From assembly GCA_030589225.1 (NCBI GenBank), contig JAUUWD010000018.1, forward strand, positions 1 to 12,229: DNA of 12,229 nucleotides, read 5' to 3'. This DNA is from Desulfobacteraceae bacterium (GTDB taxonomy: Bacteria; Desulfobacterota; DSM-4660; Desulfatiglandales; Desulfatiglandaceae). Below the pieces are notes generated by a model. That model searched no databases, had not been told where the DNA came from, and worked only from the letters and a program-made list of their open reading frames with translations. Position numbers and translations under genes: made by a program. This document shows, piece by piece, positions 1-6,464 of this stretch (position 1 is its first letter; each line of letters starts with the position of its first letter).

Positions 1-46
1 GATATTGATACGTTTTGAATTTGGGATTTATGTCATTCGTATTTGT

Positions 47-74
47 TTCGGATTTCGGATTTCGAGCTTCGAAT
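47..74. repeat. Degenerate 7-bp tandem repeat (TTCGGAT type)
   Basis: Four adjacent heptamers are seen in register: TTCGGAT, TTCGGAT, TTCGAGC, TTCGAAT. They lie downstream of the phosphofructokinase gene, which reads leftwards. A related array with an identical TTCGAAT unit lies on the other side of that gene, near 1379-1406. The rest of positions 1-134 is AT-rich and shows no gene. Confidence 0.7.
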
Positions 75-134
75 TTTAGAAAATCAAATAAGCAAATAAA
101 CTCTATTCATTCAACGTGTTATCTCGTTAAATGA

Positions 135-162
135 CTTAGCCCTATACCCTTAGCCTTTCACC
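135..162. repeat. Degenerate 7-bp tandem repeat (CTTAGCC type)
   Basis: The heptamers CTTAGCC, CTATACC, CTTAGCC and TTTCACC run in register up to the stop codon of the phosphofructokinase gene. The array resembles the one at 6226-6267, which also contains a run close to CTATACC. It occupies the place where a terminator would be expected, but it forms no clear stem followed by a T-tract. Confidence 0.55.
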
Positions 163-1337
163 TAATACAAAAACATCGGCTTCCCGCTCACGTGCACAAT
201 CTTGGGCCGATATTCTTCTATGTCATACAGCTCTCTTATATCCACTCTTTTTTGGCCCGTCGTTATGGTGCTCAAGGGGATGTGTGTGTAAATTCCCCGG
301 CTTAAGGCAATAAGACGTCCGAACACGTCTTTTAAAAAAAGATCAATCGCCGTGTTGGCAAAATTAACAGCCACCATAAGGTCCAGAGAATCCGGCGTGC
401 CGCTTCGCATCAAATAGGATATTCTCTGGTTGAGGACATCTTGTCCTGTTAGCTCTCTTAGGACGGCGCCAGTTTCTTCCCCAATGCCACCCAGCCGCCT
501 GTGGCCATATGCATCCAACTCCCCTGACAGGAGCATTTCACCCCCAACCATCTTGGCTCCTTCAGAAATCGTGATCATGGCATAATTCTTGGGATTGTCC
601 CGTTTGTCTTTCATAATGAGATCTGCCAGTTTCTTGGGATCAAAAGGAACTTCTGAAATGATTGCCCGGTCTACGCCAGCCAGATAAGCTGATATCAACG
701 ACGTCTCGCCGCAGTACCTGCCGAATAGTTCAATTATGGCGATCCGTTCGTGCGAGCCGGCACATGTTCTCAGGGCATGTATAAAACCTACACCCCTGGT
801 CACGGCAGTGGAAAAGCCGATGCAATAGTCTGTGCCAAAGACGTCGTTGTCCATGGTTTTAGGGATGGCAATTACAGGAAAGCCTTCCCTGTGCAGCCGT
901 TCTGCAAAACTAAGGGTGTCATCGCCGCCAATGGGAATAACAGCATCAACTCCAAGATGTTCAAGGTTTTTCAGGACATGGGGGGTGAAGTCATGGAGAT
1001 CCTCTCCCTCTTTGAACGCTTTTTCCAAAAATGCAGGGGCATCTTTTTTATGCACAGCGCTTGGGTTGGTGCGTGATGTATGAAGATATGTACCCCCTGA
1101 CCGATCAATGGTGCGTACTTCTGCCGGATCGAGCTCATGGAAGCAGACCTTTGAACTGATGGGATTATTTGGGTCGTATTCCAGAAGCCCGGCCCAGCCA
1201 CGTCTGATTCCGAGCACTCTGATGCCTTCACTGTCTGATCTGTAAACCAGCGTTTTGATGCAGGGATTAAGGCCAGGTACGTCCCCGCCGCCGGTCAAAA
1301 TGGCAATGGTTGGTTTTTTCTTAGTCGATTTATTCAT
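162..1337 (-). CDS. pfp: 6-phosphofructokinase, probably pyrophosphate-dependent
   Basis: This 391-residue enzyme phosphorylates fructose 6-phosphate at C1 in glycolysis and acts in the cytosol. Visible motifs are the N-terminal [10 protein letters not shown] loop (residues 16-25), IGGDDT (136-141), PKTMDND (159-165, with D163 the expected catalytic base) and ELFGRYCG, which corresponds to the MGR segment that binds the sugar phosphate. The two donor-specificity positions carry Asp140 (Gly104 in E. coli PfkA) and Lys160 (Gly124). In the family this pair marks PPi-dependent or mixed-substrate enzymes, because Asp blocks the ATP alpha-phosphate site. The start is supported by GAGGAG at 1347-1352, 9 nt upstream of the ATG. 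The gene stands alone. If PPi is the donor, the reaction is reversible and could also serve gluconeogenesis. The family assignment is firm; the donor is inferred from two residues. Confidence 0.93.
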   Translation of the reverse strand: MNKSTKKKPTIAILTGGGDVPGLNPCIKTLVYRSDSEGIRVLGIRRGWAGLLEYDPNNPISSKVCFHELDPAEVRTIDRSGGTYLHTSRTNPSAVHKKDAPAFLEKAFKEGEDLHDFTPHVLKNLEHLGVDAVIPIGGDDTLSFAERLHREGFPVIAIPKTMDNDVFGTDYCIGFSTAVTRGVGFIHALRTCAGSHERIAIIELFGRYCGETSLISAYLAGVDRAIISEVPFDPKKLADLIMKDKRDNPKNYAMITISEGAKMVGGEMLLSGELDAYGHRRLGGIGEETGAVLRELTGQDVLNQRISYLMRSGTPDSLDLMVAVNFANTAIDLFLKDVFGRLIALSRGIYTHIPLSTITTGQKRVDIRELYDIEEYRPKIVHVSGKPMFLY

Positions 1338-1346
1338 TACAAGGTT

Positions 1347-1352
1347 CTCCTC
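1347..1352 (-). promoter_or_regulatory. Ribosome binding site of the phosphofructokinase gene
   Basis: GAGGAG on the minus strand lies 9 nt before the ATG at 1337 and fixes that start codon. Confidence 0.8.
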
Positions 1353-1378
1353 ATATACTTATTACGTTGTTTTGGCAA

Positions 1379-1406
1379 TTCGATATTCGAATTTCACATT
1401 TCCCCG
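1379..1406. repeat. Degenerate 7-bp tandem repeat upstream of phosphofructokinase
   Basis: The heptamers TTCGATA, TTCGAAT, TTCACAT and TTCCCCG run in register, with the second half of the array degenerate. They have the same orientation and share the TTCGAAT unit with the array at 47-74, so the gene is flanked by related arrays. This array lies in the probable 5' leader, between the -10 element at 1431-1436 and the start codon. Confidence 0.5.
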
Positions 1407-1430
1407 GCTCTGAAAACTTGGTAAAGACGT

Positions 1431-1439
1431 ATTATATCA
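1431..1439 (-). promoter_or_regulatory. Extended -10 promoter for phosphofructokinase
   Basis: On the minus strand TG, one base, then a perfect TATAAT is seen: TG at 1439-1438 and TATAAT at 1436-1431. No good -35 lies at the standard distance; TTGAAA at 1460-1465 is 23 bp away. Extended -10 promoters can work with a poor -35. Transcription would begin near 1424 and leave a leader of roughly 85 nt. A second, weaker candidate on the same strand is TTGACA at 1543-1548 followed 18 bp later by TATGTT. Confidence 0.5.
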
Positions 1440-1623
1440 TGGTACATCTCATCTTGCTATTTCAAGGCGCCGAATTGATGAGTCGGGACACTATATATAT
1501 CTCAGAACATAACTTTTTAACATAAGGGAAATAATGTAATTCTGTCAAGTTCATTTCCGCTTCGATTTTTGTTGACAGGATTTTGTAAAAAGATATTGTT
1601 AGAGGCTTAATTAATCTGCCTAA

Positions 1624-1644
1624 ACCACTACCTTGGGTAGTGGT
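1624..1644. repeat. Perfect 9-bp hairpin
   Basis: The arms ACCACTACC and GGTAGTGGT are exactly complementary around a TTG loop. No T-tract follows on either strand, so it does not look like a standard intrinsic terminator. It lies about 25 bp downstream of the weak plus-strand promoter-like pair at 1572-1599. Its role is unknown. Confidence 0.6.
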
Positions 1645-1692
1645 ACCATAATAAGGTTCTACCAGTTGAGTAATTACTTGGCCATAAGTGAT

Positions 1693-1728
1693 CTAAAGTG
1701 ACTAAAGTGAACTAAAGTGCCTAAAGTT
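1693..1728. repeat. Array of CTAAAGT repeats, left arm of an inverted pair
   Basis: CTAAAGT occurs at 1693, 1702, 1712 and 1721, a spacing of 9, 10 and 9 bp. The last 17 bases (1712-1728) are an exact reverse complement of 1935-1951, so this array and the one at 1935-1966 form a long-range inverted repeat around about 200 bp. One further isolated CTAAAGT is at 1758-1764. Confidence 0.8.
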
Positions 1729-1775
1729 CAAGGTAATATTTAACATTTTCAAATTGTCTAAAGTTCTCGATCAAG

Positions 1776-1820
1776 GTCTTGCCTGAGCCAACTGTTACTG
1801 TGCCTCTTGGCAGGCAAGAC
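1776..1820. repeat. Stem-loop inside the repeat module
   Basis: The arms at 1776-1791 and 1807-1820 pair over 14 bp (GTCTTGCCTG plus CCAA), with a two-base AG bulge in the left arm and a 15-nt loop. The 10-bp core GTCTTGCCTG/CAGGCAAGAC is perfect. It lies between the inverted 9-bp arrays and could be a structured RNA or part of a mobile palindromic element. No T-tract follows. Confidence 0.65.
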
Positions 1821-1897
1821 GGTCGAATTCTTTGACTACATATTACCCGAGTCCCATGGTCTGATTTATCGCACAGGCCTTGTGAAAACCATCCATT

Positions 1898-1927
1898 ATA
1901 AAAAGTCACGAAATAAAAAGTCACGAA
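1898..1927. repeat. 15-bp perfect tandem duplication
   Basis: The unit ATAAAAAGTCACGAA occurs twice head to tail (1898-1912 and 1913-1927), directly inside the right-hand 9-bp repeat array. Confidence 0.85.
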
Positions 1928-1934
1928 GTTCCTT

Positions 1935-1966
1935 AACTTTAGGCACTTTAGGCACTTTAGGCACTT
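1935..1966. repeat. Array of ACTTTAGGC repeats, right arm of an inverted pair
   Basis: Three complete 9-bp units start at 1936, 1945 and 1954, followed by a partial ACTT. Positions 1935-1951 are an exact inverted copy of 1712-1728. The same array, in the same orientation, recurs at 10916-10961 between two other genes. Confidence 0.85.
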
Positions 1967-2040
1967 AAATCAGCGTACCTTCCAGGACCAACAAAAACAA
2001 GCCATCTCCTCTGGGGGTGGTAATTTGACTACATAGAGCC

Positions 2041-2790
2041 TCACATATACATACCACCATTTACATGGATAATTTGACCTGTAATATAACTCGCCGCATC
2101 CGAGCAAAGCCAGTAAGCTGCCTCCGCCACATCTTCTGGTTTGCCCATTTTGCCCAAAGGTATCTGCCCGATAAAAATTCCTCTGACTTTTTCAGGAAGT
2201 ACAGAGGTCATCTCAGTATCAATAAATCCGGGCGCAATAGCGTTCACGGTAATTCCTCTCGCTGCTACCTCTCTGGCAATGGTCTTGGTGAACCCCATGA
2301 TTCCGGCCTTAGAAGCAGCATAGTTTGCCTGCCCAGCATTTCCTATCTGACCAACGACCGAAGCTATATTGCAAATGCGGCCTCCCCTCTGTTTGATCAT
2401 TGATCTCACTACTGCGTGGGTGCAATTAAACACACTCTTCAGATTGACTCTGATGACGGTATCCCACTCATCCTCAGTCATCCGCATCAGAAGGGCATCC
2501 CTGGTGATTCCGGCATTATTCACAAGCACGTCTATCTTCTCATACTTTAAAAGGATACCTTTAAAAAAGGAAGCAACAGGTTCAAAGGAAGATACGTCTA
2601 TCTTATGGCTCTCCGCAATCACACCTCGCTGGGCCAATTCATTCAGCGTCTTATTCGCCTCCACTTCATCAGGATCATAATGTGCAATAATGATTCTGGG
2701 CCTGTCTTCTGCAAACCTCAAAGCCACGGAACGGCCTATGCCTCTTGACCCACCCGTAATGACCACCGTTTTTTGATTCCCGTTACCCAC
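2041..2790 (-). CDS. fabG: 3-oxoacyl-[acyl-carrier-protein] reductase FabG
   Basis: FabG is a cytosolic, NADPH-dependent short-chain dehydrogenase that reduces 3-oxoacyl-ACP to 3-hydroxyacyl-ACP in each round of type II fatty-acid elongation. The 249-residue product shows the Rossmann motif TGGSRGIG (residues 12-19), NNAG (91-94) and the tetrad N116, S144, Y157 and K161 (the YxxxK motif), then the IAPGFIDTEM segment typical of FabG. I chose the GTG at 2790 because AAAGGGA lies about 8 nt upstream and the resulting N terminus matches the family. A longer reading from 2829 would add 13 atypical residues. It is the last gene of the yceD-rpmF-plsX-fabG run, separated from plsX by 126 bp. No acpP, fabD, fabH or fabF follows. 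Many SDR proteins look alike, but the context supports FabG. Confidence 0.92.
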   Translation of the reverse strand: MGNGNQKTVVITGGSRGIGRSVALRFAEDRPRIIIAHYDPDEVEANKTLNELAQRGVIAESHKIDVSSFEPVASFFKGILLKYEKIDVLVNNAGITRDALLMRMTEDEWDTVIRVNLKSVFNCTHAVVRSMIKQRGGRICNIASVVGQIGNAGQANYAASKAGIMGFTKTIAREVAARGITVNAIAPGFIDTEMTSVLPEKVRGIFIGQIPLGKMGKPEDVAEAAYWLCSDAASYITGQIIHVNGGMYM

Positions 2791-2916
2791 GATACTTATC
2801 CCTTTAAAAAATAAAGAACCCACGCACAAGAACGTGCCTTTGATCTGCCCGCAAAGGGGCCTTTGGGCGTAAACAAGAGAAGCGCTGGAATATTTGCCAA
2901 GAAGTTTTACTACCCA
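2791..2916 (-). other. plsX-fabG spacer with an imperfect stem
   Basis: This spacer is long for genes in one operon. It contains an imperfect inverted repeat at 2847-2868: GCCC plus AAAGG against CCTTT plus GGGC, with a two-base bulge and a very small loop. No T-tract follows in the direction of transcription, so a terminator is not supported. It may be an attenuating or processing stem, or a scar where other fab genes were lost. Confidence 0.35.
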
Positions 2917-3924
2917 TCAGGCGCCAACTTCTTTTGCCATAAAATTGTTAAATTGAAAAGTCATTTTCTCCAGAACACGGTTACTTACATACAGGGCTGC
3001 CATTTTAATGGCATTCTTAATGGCCCTGGATGAAGAGCCCCCATGACAGATGATTCCAACCCCATTAATACCCAGCAGTGGGGCTCCTCCGTATTCCTCA
3101 TAATCCAATTTGCGCCTGATATTTTCAAAAGATCGGCGACCAAAGAGGAGTGCTGCCCTGCCTGAAAGTGTACCCGTAAGCCCCATCTTCAACATTCTGG
3201 TTACCGCTTTTGCCATTCCTTCACTGAGTTTCAGAGCCACGTTCCCGACAAAACCATCACATACGATAATCTCTACATCACCTGAAAAAATATCACGACC
3301 TTCCACATTTCCCACAAAGTTAAGTGGGCTTTTTTCAAGCAATTTCCGGGCCAAGCGGACCTGTTCGTTACCTTTACCACCTTCCTCACCGATACTCAAC
3401 AGACCTATTTTGGGGTTCTCCATTCCCAGGCAGGAACTGGCAAAGGCATTCGCCATTACACCGAACTGGAAAAGATAAGTTGGACGGCAATCGACATTCG
3501 CCCCAACATCTATAAGAATCACAGGCCCTTTCTCGCCGGGCAAGATCCCGGCAATGGCAGGCCTATCCACCCCCTTCATACGGCCTAATGTCAGAATGCC
3601 AGCAGCGAGTGTGGCACCCGAATTTCCTGCACTGACCACCGCATCGGCATCGCCCTTTTTTACCAGATCGAAGGCTACCATTATTGAGGCATCATTTTTT
3701 TGTCGAACTGCCTTTAAGGGCGATTCATCCATCCCCACCACGTCTTCGCAGTGATGCACGGTGATATGATCCGCGGGAGAATATGAACAGAGCACATCCG
3801 AAATGGCCTCTCTATCGCCAACAAGGGTAACATGTATCCCCAAGGCATCCGCAACCTCAACTGCGCCCTGTACCACCACTTCCGGAGCTTTATCTCCACC
3901 CATGGCGTCCACAGCGACGTTCAT
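2917..3924 (-). CDS. plsX: Phosphate acyltransferase PlsX
   Basis: PlsX converts acyl-ACP and phosphate to acyl-phosphate, the acyl donor for PlsY in the first step of phosphatidic-acid synthesis. It acts in the cytosol at the membrane surface. The 335-residue product has the usual family length and begins with the hallmark VAVDAMGGDKAPE. It carries the conserved SAGNSGATLAAG segment, a VGANVDCRP segment, and near the end a GGAPLLGINGVGIICHGGSS region typical of the family. I chose the ATG at 3924, which follows the rpmF stop by one base and has GAAGAGAG inside the rpmF end as ribosome binding site. A reading from 3945 would overlap rpmF. The tight junction suggests translational coupling with rpmF. 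Identification is secure. Confidence 0.97.
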   Translation of the reverse strand: MNVAVDAMGGDKAPEVVVQGAVEVADALGIHVTLVGDREAISDVLCSYSPADHITVHHCEDVVGMDESPLKAVRQKNDASIMVAFDLVKKGDADAVVSAGNSGATLAAGILTLGRMKGVDRPAIAGILPGEKGPVILIDVGANVDCRPTYLFQFGVMANAFASSCLGMENPKIGLLSIGEEGGKGNEQVRLARKLLEKSPLNFVGNVEGRDIFSGDVEIIVCDGFVGNVALKLSEGMAKAVTRMLKMGLTGTLSGRAALLFGRRSFENIRRKLDYEEYGGAPLLGINGVGIICHGGSSSRAIKNAIKMAALYVSNRVLEKMTFQFNNFMAKEVGA

Positions 3925-3925
3925 A

Positions 3926-4108
3926 CTAACTCTCTTCGGTCTCAACTATGGTTTTACCCTTATACGTCCCACACTCGGGGCAAACATGATGGGGCAATAC
4001 AGGCTCATGACAATGGGGGCAAGTAGCGACACCCGGCATACTAATGCTATCATGGGATCGCCGCATATTTCGTTTGGATTTTGACTTCTTCTTTTTGGGG
4101 ACAGCCAT
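3926..4108 (-). CDS. rpmF: Large ribosomal subunit protein bL32
   Basis: This is a 60-residue protein of the 50S subunit. It shows the family start [19 protein letters not shown], rich in basic residues that contact 23S rRNA, and a zinc-ribbon with four cysteines (C30, C33, C43, C46 in CPHC and CPEC), so it is the zinc-binding form. It starts 9 nt after the yceD stop. The purine-rich AAGGAG lies about 14 nt before the ATG, within the yceD end, an unusually long spacing. The yceD-rpmF-plsX order is widely conserved in bacteria and couples ribosome and lipid production. Confidence 0.97.
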   Translation of the reverse strand: MAVPKKKKSKSKRNMRRSHDSISMPGVATCPHCHEPVLPHHVCPECGTYKGKTIVETEES

Positions 4109-4117
4109 AACGTAGGT

Positions 4118-4651
4118 TTATTCTCCTTGAAATTTTACTTTTTTTAGTTTTGAAAAACCGGGATGCCCTTTTCCTCTCAGGCACTCACACTTTTTCATGT
4201 TCAAGTTGATTCCACACAAGGGGCACAGCCCGGCACAGTCTTCCCTGCAAAGGCCTTTCATGGGCAGTGACAAATAAATTTGTTCTCGGACAATATCATC
4301 CAGCCGAATCTCACTATCCGTGATAAGCTCAACCGACATATCATCTTCTAATAGTTCAATTTCGTTTTGTCCACCCAGTGAAGGGGCAATTGTAAGAAAG
4401 AAGCTAAACCCAGCATCTATATCACGCTGATAGGGCTCAAGGCACCTATCACACCTAATCATGAGCCGCCCTGCCAAGCGGCCATCCACCAGGTATTTGG
4501 TGCCCGCCTTAGAGACACTTATATGAACATTCAGAGGACCAGCCAGCCCCAGAATCTGACCATCTCCCTCTTCATGCCCCCACCAACCTGGTTCAAGTGT
4601 ATAATCGAAGTCCCGGGGACCGCGGGAAATGGTTCTTATGTCAATGTTCAT
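4118..4651 (-). CDS. yceD: YceD/DUF177 family protein
   Basis: This 177-residue member of the DUF177 family is encoded just before rpmF in many bacteria. Homologues have been linked to 23S rRNA maturation or ribosome assembly, but the biochemical role is not settled. The sequence shows a CDRC pair (67-70) in the middle. Its cysteine-rich C terminus has C135, C139, C143, C146, C155 and C157 in the pattern CxxxCxGLCPxCGxNLN...CxC, which matches the family and suggests metal binding. I prefer the ATG at 4651, which has ACAGG about 10 nt upstream, over the TTG at 4660. It is the first gene of the cluster, behind the promoter at 4714-4741, with a leader of about 55 nt. Confidence 0.93.
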   Translation of the reverse strand: MNIDIRTISRGPRDFDYTLEPGWWGHEEGDGQILGLAGPLNVHISVSKAGTKYLVDGRLAGRLMIRCDRCLEPYQRDIDAGFSFFLTIAPSLGGQNEIELLEDDMSVELITDSEIRLDDIVREQIYLSLPMKGLCREDCAGLCPLCGINLNMKKCECLRGKGHPGFSKLKKVKFQGE

Positions 4652-4713
4652 TGAAAACAAACCTGTTAAACAGCAATAGAAACTGACTATGCTTTTAATA
4701 AGTTAAGATGGCA

Positions 4714-4741
4714 TATATATATCACACCTGCCTTTTGTCAA
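4714..4741 (-). promoter_or_regulatory. Sigma70-like promoter for yceD-rpmF-plsX-fabG
   Basis: On the minus strand a perfect TTGACA (4741-4736) is followed after 16 bp by TATATA (4719-4714), within an alternating AT stretch that also allows other registers (TATATG at 18 bp). It lies 60-90 bp before the yceD start and is divergent from the promoter at 4826-4855. Confidence 0.7.
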
Positions 4742-4825
4742 GAAATTAATCAACTCAGTGCCCGAACAAAGGGAAGAAAAGGCTTTAATTCAGCAAACAT
4801 AAGTCTTGAAATTTTTCTTTTTTTA

Positions 4826-4855
4826 TTGACAGTTACGGCTTTTTTTTATTATAAT
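4826..4855 (+). promoter_or_regulatory. Perfect consensus sigma70 promoter of the orphan gene
   Basis: TTGACA at 4826-4831 and TATAAT at 4850-4855 both match the consensus exactly, separated by 18 bp. The spacer is T-rich. Transcription should start near 4862, about 40 nt before the 4905 ATG. No operator-like palindrome was noticed around it, so expression may be strong and constitutive. Confidence 0.8.
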
Positions 4856-4904
4856 TAAACAATAAACGTACAAGCTGGATATTCTGTCGATTTCGATTTT
4901 GCCT

Positions 4905-5966
4905 ATGTGGAGATATAGAGAACGATTAAATTACTACGAAAAATTGAGGCGTTCACTATATGAGGTTTTAAGAGACACCCTCGAACGCCGATTGATGAAA
5001 GTTTCCCTTATTGATTCCTTTTACAATTATCAGGAGAACAAGGTTGAATACAACTTTCTCGACAAGAGTGAGCTTAAACCCAAATCGAAGAAATTTGAAA
5101 AGGAATCAGATCTGTTCAACACGTTTATTGTTATTTTTTGCGAAGGCATCGTCAGCCCCCAAATAAAAAATTATATCCGCTTTTTTCCTGAAAATACCGT
5201 TATTAAAAAAAACCTTGAATACCTTGCCAATTTCTCTTTGTACAAACGGTTTCATCAAAATTTGCGGCACTTTTACAGCCCCGGTTTTTTGGAATTCCTC
5301 GAAAAGCTGATAAATGTCGATTACGCCCTCCTCATTCAACAGGACCCCACTGTTAAAAAGAAGTATAGATATTCATTAACACATCTGCACGTCAAAATTG
5401 ACTGGCCCATTGCAGATGCGGCAGAAGACCTGGCCAAATGGCTCAGATACGTTCAAAATAATTTGTACGAGAACAGTGACAAAGAGGCGCGTGTTCTCCA
5501 AAATAAACTCTTTGAATACTACGGCTGCCATCACAGTGTTGGGGGACGACGGACTGCAGGGCTCATTGCTGCCCAGCTTCTGAGGAAGCTAGATCACATT
5601 TCAACAGTGTTTGTCTCCAGTTCGGAGTCACGATCAATGTATAAATATTCTGAGCGAGGAACTTCGAAATTTTATCTCATACAATTGACCAAAGCACAGG
5701 TCAATGCTCTGGCACAGAGAGAAGGCGTGGATTCCGACCTCTTCACATCCACTTACCTATACCCGGCCAAAGGCTATTACGTAGGGATCTCTGAGGCATC
5801 TTACGGCCCCACAGTTCATTCCAAGCCCCCTGAGGATGGTAAACTTCGCAGAATCAAACCGGCCTACAACTGGCTTAAGCTTCGTGACGAATTTCTCCAT
5901 CCAAAAGTTGATGCCCTGGATGCCAGGCCAATTAATTATAACTGGGTTTACAGCACCACAGATTGA
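4905..5966 (+). CDS. Uncharacterised 353-residue protein
   Basis: I do not recognise this protein. Visible features: a basic, aromatic-rich N-terminal half (MWRYRERLNYYEKLRRSLYE, residues 1-20), probably helical with many Tyr, Phe and Lys; an F-rich segment (FIVIFCEGI) too short to be a convincing membrane anchor; and a C-terminal half of ordinary composition. The central stretch contains CHHSVGGRRTAGLIAAQLLRK, followed by VFVSSSESRSMYKYSERG. There is no Walker motif, no known nuclease or HTH motif, and no signal peptide. The ATG at 4905 is chosen over the TTG at 4899; neither has a good Shine-Dalgarno sequence. The 5' half looks more AT-rich than its neighbours. The gene stands alone between divergent yceD and a convergent small gene, behind a perfect promoter. 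Length, intact frame and promoter argue that it is a real gene. Confidence 0.75.
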   Translation: MWRYRERLNYYEKLRRSLYEVLRDTLERRLMKVSLIDSFYNYQENKVEYNFLDKSELKPKSKKFEKESDLFNTFIVIFCEGIVSPQIKNYIRFFPENTVIKKNLEYLANFSLYKRFHQNLRHFYSPGFLEFLEKLINVDYALLIQQDPTVKKKYRYSLTHLHVKIDWPIADAAEDLAKWLRYVQNNLYENSDKEARVLQNKLFEYYGCHHSVGGRRTAGLIAAQLLRKLDHISTVFVSSSESRSMYKYSERGTSKFYLIQLTKAQVNALAQREGVDSDLFTSTYLYPAKGYYVGISEASYGPTVHSKPPEDGKLRRIKPAYNWLKLRDEFLHPKVDALDARPINYNWVYSTTD

Positions 5967-6195
5967 CGTTCAGAATAAACCAGACATCCAGATAACGGTG
6001 CCATTTGAGCGTGTATACTTGTCCATCATCGGCTAAGACCTTGAAATAATCATGGTCTTGGCCGCACCAGCGGTCCAGGACCTTCGTCACCTGAAATTTC
6101 TGCTGTTCCACCACGAAATAAAGAGGCCGTTCGTTTGCCTTATACCCAGAGTAGGCAGCGACTTCTATCTTTATGTATTTCGAGTCCTTTTGCAT
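5932..6195 (-). CDS. Small conserved-looking hypothetical protein (87 residues)
   Basis: The product contains a pattern I recall from small uncharacterised proteins of deltaproteobacteria: a YSGYKANERP segment, then VTKVLDRWCGQDHDYFKVLADDGQVYTLKWHRYLDVWFI, likely a compact all-beta fold. No function is known to me. It has no signal peptide, membrane segment or catalytic motif. The last residues (about 15) look non-family, as if the frame runs past the usual end. The ATG at 6195 has only a weak, distant GGGA upstream; no better start is seen. Its 3' end overlaps the last 35 bp of the convergent orphan gene. A heptad repeat array (6226-6267) lies 30 bp before the start codon. Confidence 0.7.
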   Translation of the reverse strand: MQKDSKYIKIEVAAYSGYKANERPLYFVVEQQKFQVTKVLDRWCGQDHDYFKVLADDGQVYTLKWHRYLDVWFILNVNLWCCKPSYN

Positions 6196-6225
6196 ACTAT
6201 AAGCAAATTCCCAGCCCTCTCCGAT

Positions 6226-6267
6226 CTTGCGCCCTGAGCCTTGCGACTTAAGCCATTACCTATACCC
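6226..6267. repeat. Degenerate 7-bp tandem repeat (CTTGCGA type)
   Basis: Six heptamers can be read in register: CTTGCGC, CCTGAGC, CTTGCGA, CTTAAGC, CATTACC, TATACCC. The last two resemble the array at 135-162. It lies just upstream of the small protein gene on the minus strand. Confidence 0.5.
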
Positions 6268-6464
6268 CCAAACTTGTGGAAAAGCCACGGCTAAACTACC
6301 CCAACAGTTTTCCATGGAACCTATGATTTTATTATACATACCCAACACCAGAACACCAGCAGGTAACTTTAGGTTGAGTCACCTCTAACTATAACGTAGA
6401 TCATTTGACACCAAGTCCTTCTTGTTTCCTTTACATCTGTGTGTTAAACTCCCCACGATTTTCC

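Larger units (their letters stand above)
1338..2040. other. Repeat-rich intergenic region without a credible gene
   Basis: About 700 bp separate the start of the phosphofructokinase gene from the stop of fabG. Besides the promoter and leader of the former, it holds the hairpin at 1624-1644, a 9-bp repeat module at 1693-1966, and a 12-bp direct repeat TTTGACTACATA at 1831-1842 and 2024-2035. A plus-strand TTGACA at 1572-1577 with TATTGT 16 bp later could fire into the region, but no gene follows it. I see no classical terminator for fabG here. No known riboswitch or RNA consensus was recognised. Confidence 0.7.

Noticed and set aside
1776..1900. Riboswitch (GEMM, glycine, THF or similar) in the stem-loop region
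   Set aside because: I compared the minus-strand sequence with remembered consensus motifs and found no match to the conserved cores. No gene follows at a suitable distance.
1721..1924. 67-codon open frame on the minus strand inside the repeat module
   Set aside because: It starts with GTG inside the 15-bp tandem duplication, ends inside the CTAAAGT array and spans the stem-loop. The product has no recognisable pattern and there is no ribosome binding site.
1693..1966. CRISPR array
   Set aside because: Units of 7-9 bp without unique spacers of 30-40 bp do not fit a CRISPR, and no cas gene is present.
2791..2829. Longer fabG reading from 2829
   Set aside because: It adds 13 residues not typical of FabG. 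The GTG at 2790 has a ribosome binding site and gives the usual length.
3925..3945. Longer plsX reading from 3945
   Set aside because: It would overlap the rpmF end. The ATG at 3924 gives the canonical MNVAVDAMGGD start and has a ribosome binding site.
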